Source of the DNA: Salvator merianae
Taxonomy: Eukaryota > Chordata > Lepidosauria > Squamata > Teiidae
DNA length: 64,000 nt
NCBI GenBank assembly: GCA_003586115.2
Contig: QVOM02000025.1
Coordinates: 85,749,521 to 85,813,520 of the forward strand
Reading direction: 5' to 3'
The position numbers and the translations under genes were made by a program. Shown one piece after another: positions 10,884 to 21,825 of this stretch (position 1 is its first letter; each line of letters starts with the position of its first letter). The notes below the pieces were generated by a model. That model did not search any database. It worked only from the letters and a program-made list of their open reading frames with translations, and was not told the origin of the DNA.

Positions 10884-11333
10884 ATGGTCTTGTTTGCACT
10901 TAACAGGCTGGTATGGTGCAGTAATACCATATCAGGCTGGTAAGAATCAGGCACAGATGTATCCATCTGCACTGTGAGGGCTGGAACAACCCCATACTGC
11001 CCACCAGCAGTCGAAGTGCAAATGGCCCATCCAGGGCAGGCCTGGTCTCCATGACAGTGACCACGGCAACATCCCATGTGGCCAAATATTGCCATGGTGA
11101 TTGGGATGCAGCACACTGTGCAGCTGCAGCTGTGTTGCCCCACCCACTTGCAGCCTTGGCGCCCGGAAGAGGTTGTGAACACTGCTGGCCATAAGCCATC
11201 CAGCTGCTCTTGGTAGCATTCAGGAGCAGCTAGAGGTGCTTCCAGATGCAGTGGCAGGAGCGGCTACGTGCGGACAGATGGGCCTGTCCAGTGAGCAACC
11301 AGGAGCTCACCAAACAGTAAGTGTGAACAGGCA
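10884..11333 (-). mobile_element. Non-autonomous DNA transposon, family C copy 1
   Basis: Left end ATGGTCTTGTTTGCACTTA and right end TAAGTGTGAACAGGCA form inverted termini. They are flanked by taa at 10881-10883 and 11334-11336, a 3-bp direct repeat. The interior matches, in reverse orientation, the element at 58596 ('tccatttgcact', 'cagcagcgttcacaacc'-like core, 'ccatggca'). Open frames of 90-103 codons on the minus strand are internal to the element and show no transposase motifs. Confidence 0.7.
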
Positions 11334-12540
11334 TAACAAATCAGTTACTGTTCCATTCTAAACCAACAAGTAAAAAATGGAGGATATCTTGCTCCCACCT
11401 TGCACCTGCACACCAGGAAAGGTAATTCCAACACTGAATTACTCAGTTCCCCAGTTAGAGGGTGACAGAACATTTCTTTAGAAAGGCACTTCTTCCAACT
11501 TTTCAAAGAGCATGTGACTTCCTTCATCCTTATGACGATGTGTTAATGGTGACTAGGATTGAATTCAACCGTGTCTCTAGACATGGTGTTTTCCCAGCCC
11601 AGACAAAGGAGGATCAAGCAGGTATGTACTAGAATAACCTGTGCCAAGAATTCTGCCTGCATCCTTGTGAGCCGGCAACAAAAACATTTAATAAAATTTG
11701 TCAAAGGAAGTGCTGCAGACAGAACTCTCTGATGGATTCTGCTTCTGAGTTCAAAGAGAAGTACTAGAATATGAGTACTTGTATCCAGCAAGAAGCAGAT
11801 TTTCCCAAAGAAATTTCTTTATTCTACAGCACAGGTACACTTTACCTTGCATGCTGTAGTGCTCCTTTTATTTCTTGTAGTTCTTTGCCTTTGTCTCACT
11901 GTCACCATAATGAATATGAAAATTGATTTAAACACGCACACACACTTCTGCAAGCATGCCTACTTGAACAGAGTTTGTGCGTGTAAGTGTGCATGCTGTC
12001 TCACCTGGGTGTGTGTGTGTGTGCTGTCTTGGATGTTTGTATGGAAATAAGTTGGCTCAAAACCATACTTAGGCACAGACATATTGTGGTTGTTTTTTCA
12101 CAGGGAAGTGTAGCAAACAAGCTAAAGAGAAACAAAAACAACTCAAGGTGATCTTATACAAAGTGCAGGAGAAACCTCTATTTTTCTTCTTCTTTATTTT
12201 TTTCTTCAAGGCAAGACAACTTTAGATCCAACAGCAGCTGGCAAGAGAGGTTGCTGATGGAAACCCCTCCTCCATTACACTCTGGTTCATGGGCTTTTTT
12301 GAAGCTCCTGCAGTGATGGAATGAATCCACTGGAAGTTCAAAGATGCCAACAAACCAATGTGGTGCTTGGGAGGAGCTTTGCCAGTAAAACAACCATGTC
12401 AGCCACTGACGGTTAGATTTCAAATCCATTCATTATTTACTTATTCGTATTTTTACGAATGATAACAGGGCCTAAAAGTAGGGAGGGGAAAGCTGTTTCC
12501 TTAGCCAAAGGCCAGGGTGAATGGTGTGTTTCCATTAATT
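11334..12540. other. Unassigned sequence with small (CA)/(TG) runs
   Basis: Short CA run near 11934-11946 and TG run at 12008-12022. No element ends or exons recognised. Confidence 0.4.
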
Positions 12541-12550
12541 TTCCAAACGC

Positions 12551-12750
12551 AGCAGCAGCCGCTGGCTTTATGACTGGGAGTTCGAACCCTGCACAAAACA
12601 TGCCATGGCTGTTCGCGGGGCCTCTGGGGCTCCGTACTGTCGCAGCAGGTCGCCTAGCAGCAGCATGGAGGCCCAGAAGCCCCGCAAACAGCCATGGCAT
12701 GCTTTGCATGGGGCGCAAACACCCGGGTTTAAAGCCGGCAGCCACCGCTG
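12551..12750. mobile_element. Palindromic GC-rich element, family E copy 1
   Basis: Two arms of about 95 bp are inverted copies: 'gccatggctgttcgcggggc' on the left pairs with 'cccgcaaacagccatggc' on the right. The outer ends are 'gcagccgctggcttta' and 'taaagccggcagccaccgctg'. The centre carries 'tccgtactgtcgcagcagg', also found at 35774-35961. GC content is well above the flanks. Non-coding; overlapping open frames on both strands reflect the palindrome. Confidence 0.75.
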
Positions 12751-13076
12751 TCTAAACATAGATTCTGATGATGCCTGATGCAAATCAACTATTCCATTGC
12801 TTGTTCAGATAAGACCAAAAGGTTCTAGACTTCCAAGATCAGCTTGAGAAATTTCACTGTGTGTCCTGATGAAGCAAATAATAGCCTTCCTGCCCCCCTT
12901 GAAGTGTGATGCCCAAAGGCAGCAAAATGTCTTTGGCAACTGAAGCCTTGACCTCCCATGACACATCCCTGACATAAAAATCCAACAACAATACCAAATC
13001 AAATGATAATTTGCCAACGATAGGGCTGGACCTAAAAAGCAGAGAAGCTTCCAGTATCTTCACAGCAAAATCTAAG
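12751..13076. other. Unassigned sequence
   Basis: No recognisable feature. Confidence 0.4.
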
Positions 13077-13546
13077 GGCCTTTCTGCACTTACTGGTAAT
13101 TCTTACCAGCAAGTGTACTATGGGCCTCCCTTCTGCATGTTAGTGCGGAATACAGGGGGTCTCCACCCACCACTGGCACGCTCCGTCCACTCAGGAAGGA
13201 GCACGATCTGGATGATATTGATATCTATGGACATACCAGCTCAGCCTTCTCCAGAACACAAAGGGATGCAAAAGGTGCACGCCTCTGTGTTCCAATTATA
13301 TTGGGAGCCATTTTGGCAGTGCCCCGTCTTGTGTACGGGTCCCCAGGGGCTCCAAGGCCAAGAACATTTGTTCCTGGCTGTCGGGACTTGCACAAGTTTT
13401 GGGGCCAGTGTGGAGGCTGGGCTAGAACTTACTGCTACCATGCGGATGGTGTTGTTCTGGCGCAGAGTGACCTGGTCAAGCCTTGGGGCGGATCGTTCTG
13501 TTCCAGGCCCACGATTATGGGTCTGCACAGGTAAATGCAGAAAGGC
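13077..13546. mobile_element. MITE-like element, family D copy 2
   Basis: The left end GGCCTTTCTGCACTTACTGG and right end GTAAATGCAGAAAGGC form an inverted terminal repeat of the same class as families A-C. The interior matches 7739-8100 in ordered blocks. A clear target duplication was not found. The longest open frame of the window (197 codons, 13011-13604) runs across it, but it starts outside, crosses both ends and shows no domain, so I treat it as chance. Confidence 0.6.
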
Positions 13547-14554
13547 GATGAAAGGAAACAAAAGCCTAGGAGTGCCACCGGAGAGACAAATCCAGCCTAC
13601 TTAGGGGTTCCACAGCCATAGCCTAAAAGACTGATGATCAGTGAAGAACAAAATATTGTGAGAAATAAAAGAATTGAGACGTAGGCAGTAAATAACAGTG
13701 AATCCCATACAGTGAATCTCTGAAATTCATTCATATCGGTCAGCCTATTATGAAAAAAAAAAATGATATGGGAAATGTTTCGATTATAAATGTTTATAAG
13801 CAGAGGAAGTCTACTCTTATGAAGAAAGAGTGAAAGATTCATACTACATTCTGTTCTCTCAAAACGTGTAACTTCTCTCCCTCTAGTGGCAGCTCTCTGA
13901 AAATGGGGAAAAATACAGGGGGAAAAAAAAAAACGAGCAAGGAAGATGAAAGAAGAACAGACGAGAGAGAAAGAAATCTAAAATACTATACACACAGTTC
14001 TGTGCATAAAGACAGGGAGAATTTCATAGAGAGCAGGAAAAATGCACATACATTTCCATAAAGGCCTCAAAACTGTCTGACAGTAAGCTTCCTCAAATAA
14101 GGATAAACTGCTTAACTTTACTGTAAGTGGGATTAAGGAGACATAAATAATTGCCTATTATTCCACTTATTATCATTAATACTGAATAAAAGAGAATCCA
14201 GAAAGGAACCACAGCCGCAACCCAAAATTATCTCTGACAATCCCTGGTAATTACTGGCACTTTTTAACAACTGATGCAATTATAAGGTTGCCATATGGTA
14301 AAGGAGATGGAGCTGATGTACTTTAAATAATTATTTGGAAAAGAAAATTTTAGCAACTGATGCCTACATGAAATCTCCTCTCATCGAAATGTCTTCTCTA
14401 CATCTATTAAAGTTGCAGGAACCTGTATTTCTTTTCCATGCAGCTGCCCTAGAAGTGATAATAACATGCCAAGAAATCAGTAAACACACCACCCACCAAA
14501 AGGATTAAACAATTCTATACAATTTAAATTCAGTAACTAAGAAACAGCAACTAA
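13547..14554. other. Unassigned sequence
   Basis: AT-rich with short A tracts (13755-13763, 13921-13933). No exon or element recognised. Confidence 0.4.
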
Positions 14555-14758
14555 GTTCTTTTCTGCACTGGGCCTCATTCCAGAATATATCCTGGAATAG
14601 GGTGCTGCTGTCCACATGCTAATATAGACTATGACAGAACCTCCTTAGTCAGCACTTGCATGTGGACAGCAAGTTCCTTAGTTGTCTACTCTAGCATGTG
14701 GACAGCAGCCCACTATTCCGGGAGATATTCCAGAATAAAGCCCAGTGCAGAAAGGGTC
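14555..14758. mobile_element. Palindromic MITE, family A copy 3
   Basis: Inverted arms begin GTTCTTTTCTGCACTGGG and end CCCAGTGCAGAAAGGGTC. They are flanked by perfect taa direct repeats at 14552-14554 and 14759-14761. Inner arm blocks 'cagaatatatcctggaatag' and 'ctattccgggagatattcc' are complementary. A 'catgtggacagcag' block occurs in both arms. Central sequence differs from copies 1 and 2. Non-coding. Confidence 0.8.
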
Positions 14759-14960
14759 TAAGGTTAAACTGAATATACTTTCCACCATGGAATATACGTT
14801 CCACAGTAACATATAAACCTTCCTTGAACTGGGTGGTACTTTAACCGTAGGGTGTTTTCCAGCAACTGACTGTTCTTGTTCTCTGACAGCCTCTACTAGT
14901 TCCTGGGTTTGAATCCCCACTTGACCATGAACGCTTCATGCATCTTGGTCTCTCAGTCTA

Positions 14961-15345
14961 AGGCTGTGATCAAACACAGCAAAAGAAAGCATCTCTGAGG
15001 TTTCTCATTGAAGGCTCTCAGGTGGGATTGTTCACACCTGAGTCTGGCCCTCCTCCCTCTCTTGAGCATTCTAGGCTAGAAAAGGTGGATTAGAGAAGGC
15101 TGGGGACACAAAGGCCACTGGCTTTCTCTCTGAGGCACCTCTGAGGCAACCCTTTTGTTATGTATGACCACAGCCTTAGATAAGTTTGAGAACATGAGGG
15201 CCACATGTTGTCTCTCTGAGGTGCCTCTGAGGCGCCCCTTTAGTTATTTCTGAAACAGCCTTAGAGAAGGTTGGGGACACGAGGGCCACACCCTGTCTCT
15301 CTGAGGTGCCTCTGAGGCAACCCTTTTGTTATGTCTGATCACAGC
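14961..15345. mobile_element. MITE with 86-bp internal tandem repeat
   Basis: Termini AGGCTGTGATCAAACACAGC and, at the right, TAACAAAAG-type sequence ending TGATCACAGC in inverted orientation; 'cttttgttatgtctgatcac' at the right end mirrors 'gtgatcaaacacagcaaaag' at the left. It is flanked by cta (14958-14960 and 15346-15348) inside a SINE, which shows the empty site directly. Three tandem units of 85-86 bp occupy 15090-15345. A related segment is at 56770-56850. Non-coding. Confidence 0.75.
15090..15345. repeat. 85-86 bp tandem repeat, three units
   Basis: Units 15090-15175, 15176-15260 and 15261-15345 each contain 'ttagagaaggytggggacac'-like, 'gagggccac', 'tctctctgaggtgcctctga' and 'cccttt.gttat'. 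Each unit ends 'cacagcc', a copy of the element's own terminus, so the tandem repeat grew from the transposon end. Confidence 0.85.
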
Positions 15346-15400
15346 CTAGCTCACCTCACAGGGCTGTTTTGAGGATAAAATAGAAGAGAGAAGAATGTGC

Positions 15401-16519
15401 GTCATTTTGTCTCTTTAAAGGAAAGGTGAAATACAGCTGTCATAAAATAAAGTTTCTAAAGTATGGGGCAGATGAAGTTCTGGTGCTTATTAACTGTGTC
15501 AGTACAGGTAAAGATCAATAAATAAAAAGTAAAAAAAAAAGTAAGAGTCTATCCATAATTAGGAGCACAACAGCGCGCACAGTCAAATGTCCTCTTGTTC
15601 ACTGCCCTTCATTTGAACAAAAACCCCTCCATAATTCTCCTTTGTTTTGCAATCTATTTTTGTTCTAAAACAGGGAACATTCTGACACTAGTGTGTATGA
15701 GAGAGACACTTTTTTTATGGGACACGGCTACTCCACTGTTCTTGCAGGCTGCAAGGTACCAGATTGTAAATGCTGTGATGGGCAAACTCCCCTTCTGTAC
15801 CAGTCTTGTAATTGACAGCAGGTGGAGTTGCCATCAATCACAGTTCTATATTTCATCAGTTTCTAGGGTAATCAGGAAACTAACTCAAGACTATCTGGGG
15901 TGAATTTAAATGTACTTGGAGAGAGAGACAGAGACAGAGACAGAGAAACCAAGGACTTGAAAAATAGGACTTGAATCATCAGATCAAAACAGTAGTATAA
16001 TACTTTCCAACATCTTCCAAGTAATATTCAAACTTACTAGTAAGTTCCACTGTTGTGTATAGCTGTGTGTGTAAGAGAAAGAGTAGATGTCTTTTCTATA
16101 TGTTATGCTAAAAATGGTTAATATCTGTCACATTTCACACCAGCACTTTGCACAAACTAAATAAGTGAAAATAAATTTGAACTGTATGGGATATTGGTGA
16201 GGAGATCAACTCGTTTATACTTCTAAAAATTTGGCTCTCCAGGTGTGCTTTTATGGTGCTCTTGAAAAAGAATGCAGTTAGATGAATTCTGATTTCATCT
16301 AACAAAGTATTCTACAGTCATGGTTCCCCAAGAGCAAAGGGACATGTTTTCATGCTCCTAAACTAAACCAAAAATGATTTGACTAACAGTGCAACTGCCC
16401 CCTCTAGTGCAAATTAAGGCACAATCCTTTCCCTGTTTCTTTATTTCCTTTCGAGACACACAAAAAATAAAAGATAGGAATAGCATCATCATCAGTGTGC
16501 ACAAAGGAACATATTTCTT
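15401..16519. other. Unassigned sequence
   Basis: A (GA)/(GACA) run at about 15918-15946. The 102-codon frame at 15595-15903 has no family signature. Nothing else recognised. Confidence 0.4.
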
Positions 16520-16585
16520 TGTTGGAACTCTGCTTACCAGGGAGTAAGCCCGACTGAGTGGGATTTATTTCTGAGTAGATAATGT
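16520..16585 (+). repeat. Dispersed squamate repeat fragment
   Basis: 'ggagtaagcccgactgagtg' then 'ggatttatttctgagtaga' matches a very common squamate dispersed motif (a 'gtaagccc...gtgggacttacttctgagta' pattern). Family not assigned with certainty. Confidence 0.4.
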
Positions 16586-16797
16586 TTTGTGTTCCAATTC
16601 AAATAAATGCTATTTTTTCCTCCTTCGTATATCAGTGTCTAATTCTTCTCAGAATCATGCATATTTTAGATATATTCTAAAATTTGGTGGGGAGACTGCT
16701 GATGAATACAAAAATGAGAAAGTGCTACACAAGCAGCAACTACTTGCACCTGCTGTGGATGAGGTTCACGTTTTGGTGAAATGGGTGTTATAAATAA
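16586..16797. other. Unassigned sequence
   Basis: No recognisable feature. Confidence 0.4.
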
Positions 16798-16806
16798 ACA
16801 TCATCA

Positions 16807-16853
<47 letters not shown>

Positions 16854-16854
16854 T
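16798..16854. repeat. (CAT)n-(ATT)n trinucleotide microsatellite
   Basis: A few CAT units switch in register to about 17 TTA/ATT units. A 138-codon frame containing a run of tyrosines is only the translated repeat. Confidence 0.95.
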
Positions 16855-16865
16855 TGACCTCTCCA

Positions 16866-17489
16866 AACTGTGCTTTGATTTGCAGCAGATCAAAATGTGG
16901 CTCATAAGGATGAAACAGGAGGCTCCAGCAGCCTTTCCCATTGCGCTACTGGCTGTGCAGGAATATTTGCTCTGGCTTCTGGCACCAGTTCGGATCTGTC
17001 CGCATTGGCTACCAGTTTGTTTCCACGATTGGTTTGAAGTTTTAATGACTTCTGAAGCCTTGTATAGACAGAGGCTGCATCCACACCTCTGCAGCATAGA
17101 GCAGACCGAGGCAAGAATGCTTCCTCCCACCCCTGAGGCAGGGCATGGGCAGGTCAAACTGCCCACGTCTCACCCCCCTCAAAGTCTTCAGAGTTGACAG
17201 CTCAGCTCCAGAGCTGACCTGTCAGTTCCAAATACAGAAAATCCTCCATTGTGCCAGAAAAGGCCCCACCTGCGAGCCTTCGCCTGCATGGAACCTGCAT
17301 AAAACAGGCACATCAGATGCACTTGCTGCCATCATGTGGTGGCACAATAGCAGCGAGAGAGACTGAAGATGGCCGGTGCCCTCAGAGCAGAGGGAGGACA
17401 TTGCAGAGGGCATTTCAAGGCCCTTCATTGAACTTCTCAGGGTACTCTACGGCAGCAAGTGCCTCTGGCATATGACCACCACATCTCTG
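16866..17489. repeat. Possible dispersed element, family F
   Basis: The segment 'ctttgatttgcagcagatca' is shared, diverged, with 32497-32560 and 35139-35200 ('tttgatcctcagcagatcaa'). The rest of the stretch to 17489 is GC-moderate and unassigned. Several open frames of 70-105 codons occur on both strands without domain signature. Confidence 0.35.
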
Positions 17490-17967
17490 GAGCTCCCCCC
17501 AAATGCACACTACCATAGGCATGGATACAGCTTGAGGCTCCAGTATCTTGGAGAGATAGGCAGGTTGCCTCTAAAGACCTATTGCTGGGAGCTGAGAGCA
17601 GGTGAAAATTTTGCCTTCTTCTTCTGCTTGAGAATGCCCAGAAGAAATTGATGGGCCTCTCTGTCAGACAGGATGCTGGACTAGATGCACTCCTCTTATG
17701 TTCTTTTCTGGTTAGACAAATTCATGAAGGACAGGGGTATAAATGACTACTAGAATTGATGCCTAGGCTAGGTACTGCCTCCAGATTGGAGAGACAAGCA
17801 ATATGTCTCTAAAGGTCACTTGCAGGGAGTTGAGATCAGGTGAAGGTTTTGCCTTCGCCTTCTGCTTTAGATGCCCAAAAGCAATTGGTGGGCTTCTGTA
17901 TGAGACAGAATGCTGGACTAGATGGGCTGTGACCTGATCCAGCAGGGCTTCTCTTATGTTCTTATGA
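17490..17967 (+). repeat. CR1 LINE 3'-UTR dimer
   Basis: Two successive CR1 3' ends. The first has 'cctctaaagacctattgctg', 'tgcttgagaatgcccagaag', 'caggatgctggactagatg' and 'ctcttatgttctt'. The second starts 'gacaaattcatgaaggac' at 17717 and repeats the same blocks to 'ctcttatgttctta' at 17962. Spacing is about 238 bp. The first unit lacks most of the 'gctgtggcctgatccagcag' block, so it carries a small internal deletion. Confidence 0.85.
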
Positions 17968-18470
17968 CTAACCTGCAGGTTAATCCAGTAGGTTTGGTCC
18001 CAGCCAGGGTTCCACCAGATGTTCTTGGACAACAACTTCCTCAATTCCCAAATCATATCTCAATGCTGACCATGCTGACTAGGCAGGTTAAGAGTTACAA
18101 CATCTAGAGAAACTGTGGCTGTGAAATGCTGGAGTTTGCTCATAGGAATTTACTAGGACATTACATTCTTTCTTTCACAGAGGGTCCTCTCTGCATCCTT
18201 TTTCAAAATGAATATGAAGGCTGATGTTGAGAGAATAAGACTTTTTGTTGGTGGCCCCTTCAGTGTGGAGTATCTTCCAAATTCCATGTGGATCATAAAT
18301 AAAATTCAATGTCTTAAAAAAAACATATGCCTTGCATCAAACTTAGCATCATTTGGTTAGCAGGTTAAAACTTTTCTCTCCCCCTCCCAACCTTTAAGAC
18401 CTAATAGGTTTATTCTAGCAATAAAATGATTTATGCAATTCACCACAGTTAGTTGTTATTCTTATTGCTA
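17968..18470. other. Unassigned sequence
   Basis: No recognisable feature. Confidence 0.4.
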
Positions 18471-18625
18471 TTGTTAGATACCACTGAAATGGAGTTCGTT
18501 CCTGGTGATTCCATGGACACCTCCATGTAAAAGTGGTTTGCCATTACCTTCTTATGGAGAAATGCTAAGGATGAAACCTTGTCTTTCTGCTTCTAGGCAT
18601 TTGCTCTACCACTGAGTTACAGTTA
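18471..18625 (-). repeat. tRNA-derived SINE, reverse orientation
   Basis: On the minus strand it reads 'taactcagtggtagagcaaa' (A-box region), a cysteine- or alanine-tRNA-like head, then 'aaggtaatggcaaaccactt' and 'tccatggaatcacc'. The body blocks resemble widespread tRNA-SINE/BovB-related tails in squamates. Decayed copy. Confidence 0.55.
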
Positions 18626-18744
18626 AACCTCTTCATAGCTTTACTGTTGTATCTTAATATTTTTAACTTTTAGTTTGTATTTTTAATTATATTCATAGGT
18701 ATTCACAATAGAAAAGGAATAAGCCAGTTGCACAAAATGAACTG

Positions 18745-18780
<36 letters not shown>

Positions 18781-18964
18781 TATTTGCTCACTTTGAGGCA
18801 ATTTTTCTATTCAGATTTATTCCAAGATATTCCCTTCTGCCTTCTAATTTATGAGAGATTCATTGATTCCAAAGATAGCTATTACATGAGGAACTTATTT
18901 GACAGATTACAGCCTATCGGGTTATATTTTAAATTTGTTTAAGAATATTTTATCTATTTTATTT
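18626..18964. repeat. AT-rich stretch with (CAT)12 microsatellite
   Basis: A (CAT)n run occupies 18745-18780. The remainder is unassigned AT-rich sequence. Confidence 0.8.
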
Positions 18965-19045
18965 TTTATTGTAGTAACCTGCACTGGGACCTTTTGGTAA
19001 ACAGTGGGATATAAATTATACAAATTAAAACAAACAAATAAATAT
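18965..19045 (+). repeat. L2-like LINE 3' tail fragment
   Basis: 'gtaacctgcactgggacctt' then 'ggtaaacagtgggatataaa' and an A/AAC/AAAT-rich end resemble the L2 3' terminus seen intact at 22700-22775. Short and diverged. Confidence 0.5.
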
Positions 19046-19954
19046 TCATCTACTAATAAACAATATCAACAACTCTCTTTTCATTACAGAGAGTATATTT
19101 TACAGAGTACAACAAAGGACTTCCTTGCTGCTCACCTTATCTCTAAACCTCTTCCTGTTATCTAACTCAATAGCATTTTTTAATAATTTAATCAAAATTT
19201 TAATGGCTGATCATTTTTCCCGTCACTGGAATTAAATCATAAAAAAGCTCCTTAATTAAATGGAATGATAATTGAACGACGTTAGTCATGCAAAGGATGG
19301 AATGAAAGATGTTCTCCCCTGGACCTACAACATTTAACATCTTGGCATTGCCAGACGGAAGACAGTTCTTTCATAACAGCCTACATTAGGCAGACGTTTC
19401 TTGCCCATGAATAGATCTGTTTCAGAATGCTTAAGCCTGCTTTTTCATCCATGCAGTTCTCAAATCTTTTTTATCAAACAAATGGAGACAGATACATATC
19501 AACTCACAGAAAATTGATAAGAATAGGACAGCTTTCAGCTGGGGACAACTGACCCATAGCCCAAAAGGAAAGCCATCCTTAGGGAAAGCCCATCTCAGAC
19601 TGGAATGGATATAAAATGATCCACCAGTATGGGTAAAAAAAATCAAAAAAATCAACAATATATGAATGATGGAGTTTTGTATCGCACTTGATTTTAATTC
19701 CTGTAGCCATACTATACATGGAATTGGCTTGATTCCTGCAGGGGCTTTTAAAATTATTTGAATAGGAATGTGTCAAACTCATGCTTATTTAACAGAAAGG
19801 GGGATTGGAGATCAAGGTCTGTTAGGTGCTCACCTTATAGTCCTGGGTCCCTTCAGCTCCCCTCATGTACATATGAGGAAACCCACAAAGTAGGAATTTA
19901 CCTGCTTGCTATTTGTGTGTATGAAGGTATTATAGAATCCCTTGTGGGCAGACC
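19046..19954. other. Unassigned sequence
   Basis: No recognisable feature. Confidence 0.4.
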
Positions 19955-20540
19955 CTGAAGTATGTGATGGTGTCCATGTGTGTAACATCATCACACATGC
20001 ACAAATGCATGCTATGGCACCCTGCCAGTGGTGGCCCATTGTTTTAAGGGTGGGTGTTCAGAACCCCCAGGAAGGGGGTGATCGCTATTCGCTGTTTGTG
20101 GTCACTGTTCGTCTGCAGCACACAATATGTGTGATGATGTCACGCTATCACAACATGTGGGATGATGGGTACTTGCTCCTGGCTGAAGCAGCTGCTCTGA
20201 TCCAGGAGCAGGGAGGTGTGTCACTCAGGTGCCCCCCCATCCCATTGTAAACTTCAATGCCGAGGAATGAAAGTTCCCCAGCTCTGAAGTTTCCAGTTAG
20301 GGCCATTAAGCGACATGCCAGAAAGGTCCCTGGAAGACAAGCATTTCTGGCATGTCACATAATGGCCCTGGGTAAAGAACACCCAGGTTAGTTGCTCCTG
20401 CATCCACCTTCCCTCCACCTGGCAGCTGCAAGAGCAAGTCAGGACCATGACCCCTTTGTAATTTCCTTTTTAGCTACTCTGCAAAAAGACCACTTCCGGG
20501 AAGAGTCCTCATAGTCCCTGGAGTGTGGCCTTTTTTGGCT
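19955..20540. mobile_element. Composite of short DNA-element fragments (families D and E)
   Basis: 20030-20100 ('gtggcccattgttttaaggg', 'tgggtgttcag', 'aggaagggggtgatcgc') matches the left arm of the palindromic element at 35774. It lies between inverted 'catcatcacacatg' and 'gtgtgatgatgtcac' blocks (19987-20000 and about 20129-20143). 20250-20290 ('gaggaatgaaagttcccca') resembles a block of family D. A complementary pair 'ggccattaagcgacatgcca' / 'tggcatgtcacataatggcc' flanks 20303-20372. Boundaries are unclear. Confidence 0.45.
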
Positions 20541-21825
20541 ACACAGATTCAGCCTAAGGCTATTCAGAATTTCTGTCCAATGTCTCCAACATTTATTTTA
20601 CCTATTGTGTAGCAGCTCCCAGGTAGAAAAGATAAATGCTACCTAAAACAACTAATAGAAGACAAACATCCACAGATAATATTGAATGTGGCTAAGTTTC
20701 GTGCTAGTGCAATCAAACTCAGAAAAGTTCTAACTGGCTCTAACAGATAAGATTTTTAATATATTTTAATATTTTAATACTTTTAATATTTTAATTTTTA
20801 ATATATGTAGCCTATCTTGCACATTGCAGAAGATTTTACAATTTACACATTTTATCATATTGATCTAAATTTGCCATGACATTTACCATGTATTTTTAAC
20901 TTTGGTCTGTGACCGTAATAAAGACTATACTAATATACTAATGTCTCCAACAAGGTTAAAAAAATGTTGGAATGACAAAAATAACTCGAAGGAACATCCC
21001 TTTGGCCATTTGAGCTTTTGGCACAGCCAACAATATATAACAATAGCATGATTCAGAATGGCACGATACAGAAAGCTTGTCTTGATTTCACAGCTTCTGA
21101 GAAGCACATTGGGTAGTACCTACTAACCCCTTCATTTCAATAACATTATTTTAGCCATGATTAGTTTGGATACAACGTAGTATATTAATTGGAGGTGTGG
21201 AAGGATTATCTGTTGAAAATTAAACACAGTGTGAAAATGCACTTGTGACCACAGCAGCTGACGCTGAAAAGGCAAGGTGGATTTCTATGTTTCTTATTTA
21301 TTTGGCAAACTATCAGGACTAAATGCTGGAATTCTTCCTATGCTGTCATCAACAGAATTCAGCAGTTCCTGGTATATTCCTGGCAACCATCCAAGCAAGA
21401 TGCATCACTGAAAGCGGGTTGTTCCTGCTCTTTGGCATCCGCCATGGAATGGGGGTGCATGGAAACTCTCCTGGGATGAAATCTATAATAACAGAGTATG
21501 CTTCCAAGCCCTGGGGAAATATCTTTTAATTATGCATATATGCTGCATTAGTTTTGCTTCTTAATTTCACAGCCCGCAAGTAGATGCTTTATAACATTTT
21601 TGCTGCAATAAAAATACTAATGATAGGTGCACTCTCATTTCCACACTGGCAAATGTCAGAGTGCCAATTAATTTTGGTGGCACCAGAGGTGTAGCTTTCA
21701 AATCATACACATTCGAATCATACCAGAGCCCAAACTAGTAATGTTGTTTCCCCACATGCCAATCCTTTTCCCTACAAATTTCCTACATGTGCTCAGTGGC
21801 ATGCACATTAGAGTATTAGGTTGAC
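20541..21825. other. Unassigned, AT-rich patch at 20750-20815
   Basis: 20750-20815 is a degenerate 'ttttaatat' repeat. No exon or element recognised. Confidence 0.4.

Larger units (their letters stand above)
14870..15400 (+). repeat. tRNA-derived SINE, split by a MITE
   Basis: 14890-14960 carries the SINE block 'cctgggtttgaatccccac' (B-box region), then 'ttgaccatgaa' and 'cttggtctctcagtcta'. 15346-15400 continues with 'ctagctcacctcacagggct', then 'gttttgaggataaaat'. Joined, this is the common amniote tRNA-SINE/MIR-like arrangement. The insertion at 14961-15345 duplicates cta. The SINE head is degraded. Confidence 0.65.

Noticed and set aside
13011..13604. Longest open frame in the window, 197 codons, plus strand
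   Set aside because: It crosses both ends of a MITE-like element, shows no domain or conserved motif, and has a reverse frame of 106 codons over it. GC-rich element sequence lowers stop frequency.
16781..17197. 138-codon frame with a polytyrosine run
   Set aside because: It is started by the (ATT)n microsatellite; the rest has no domain.
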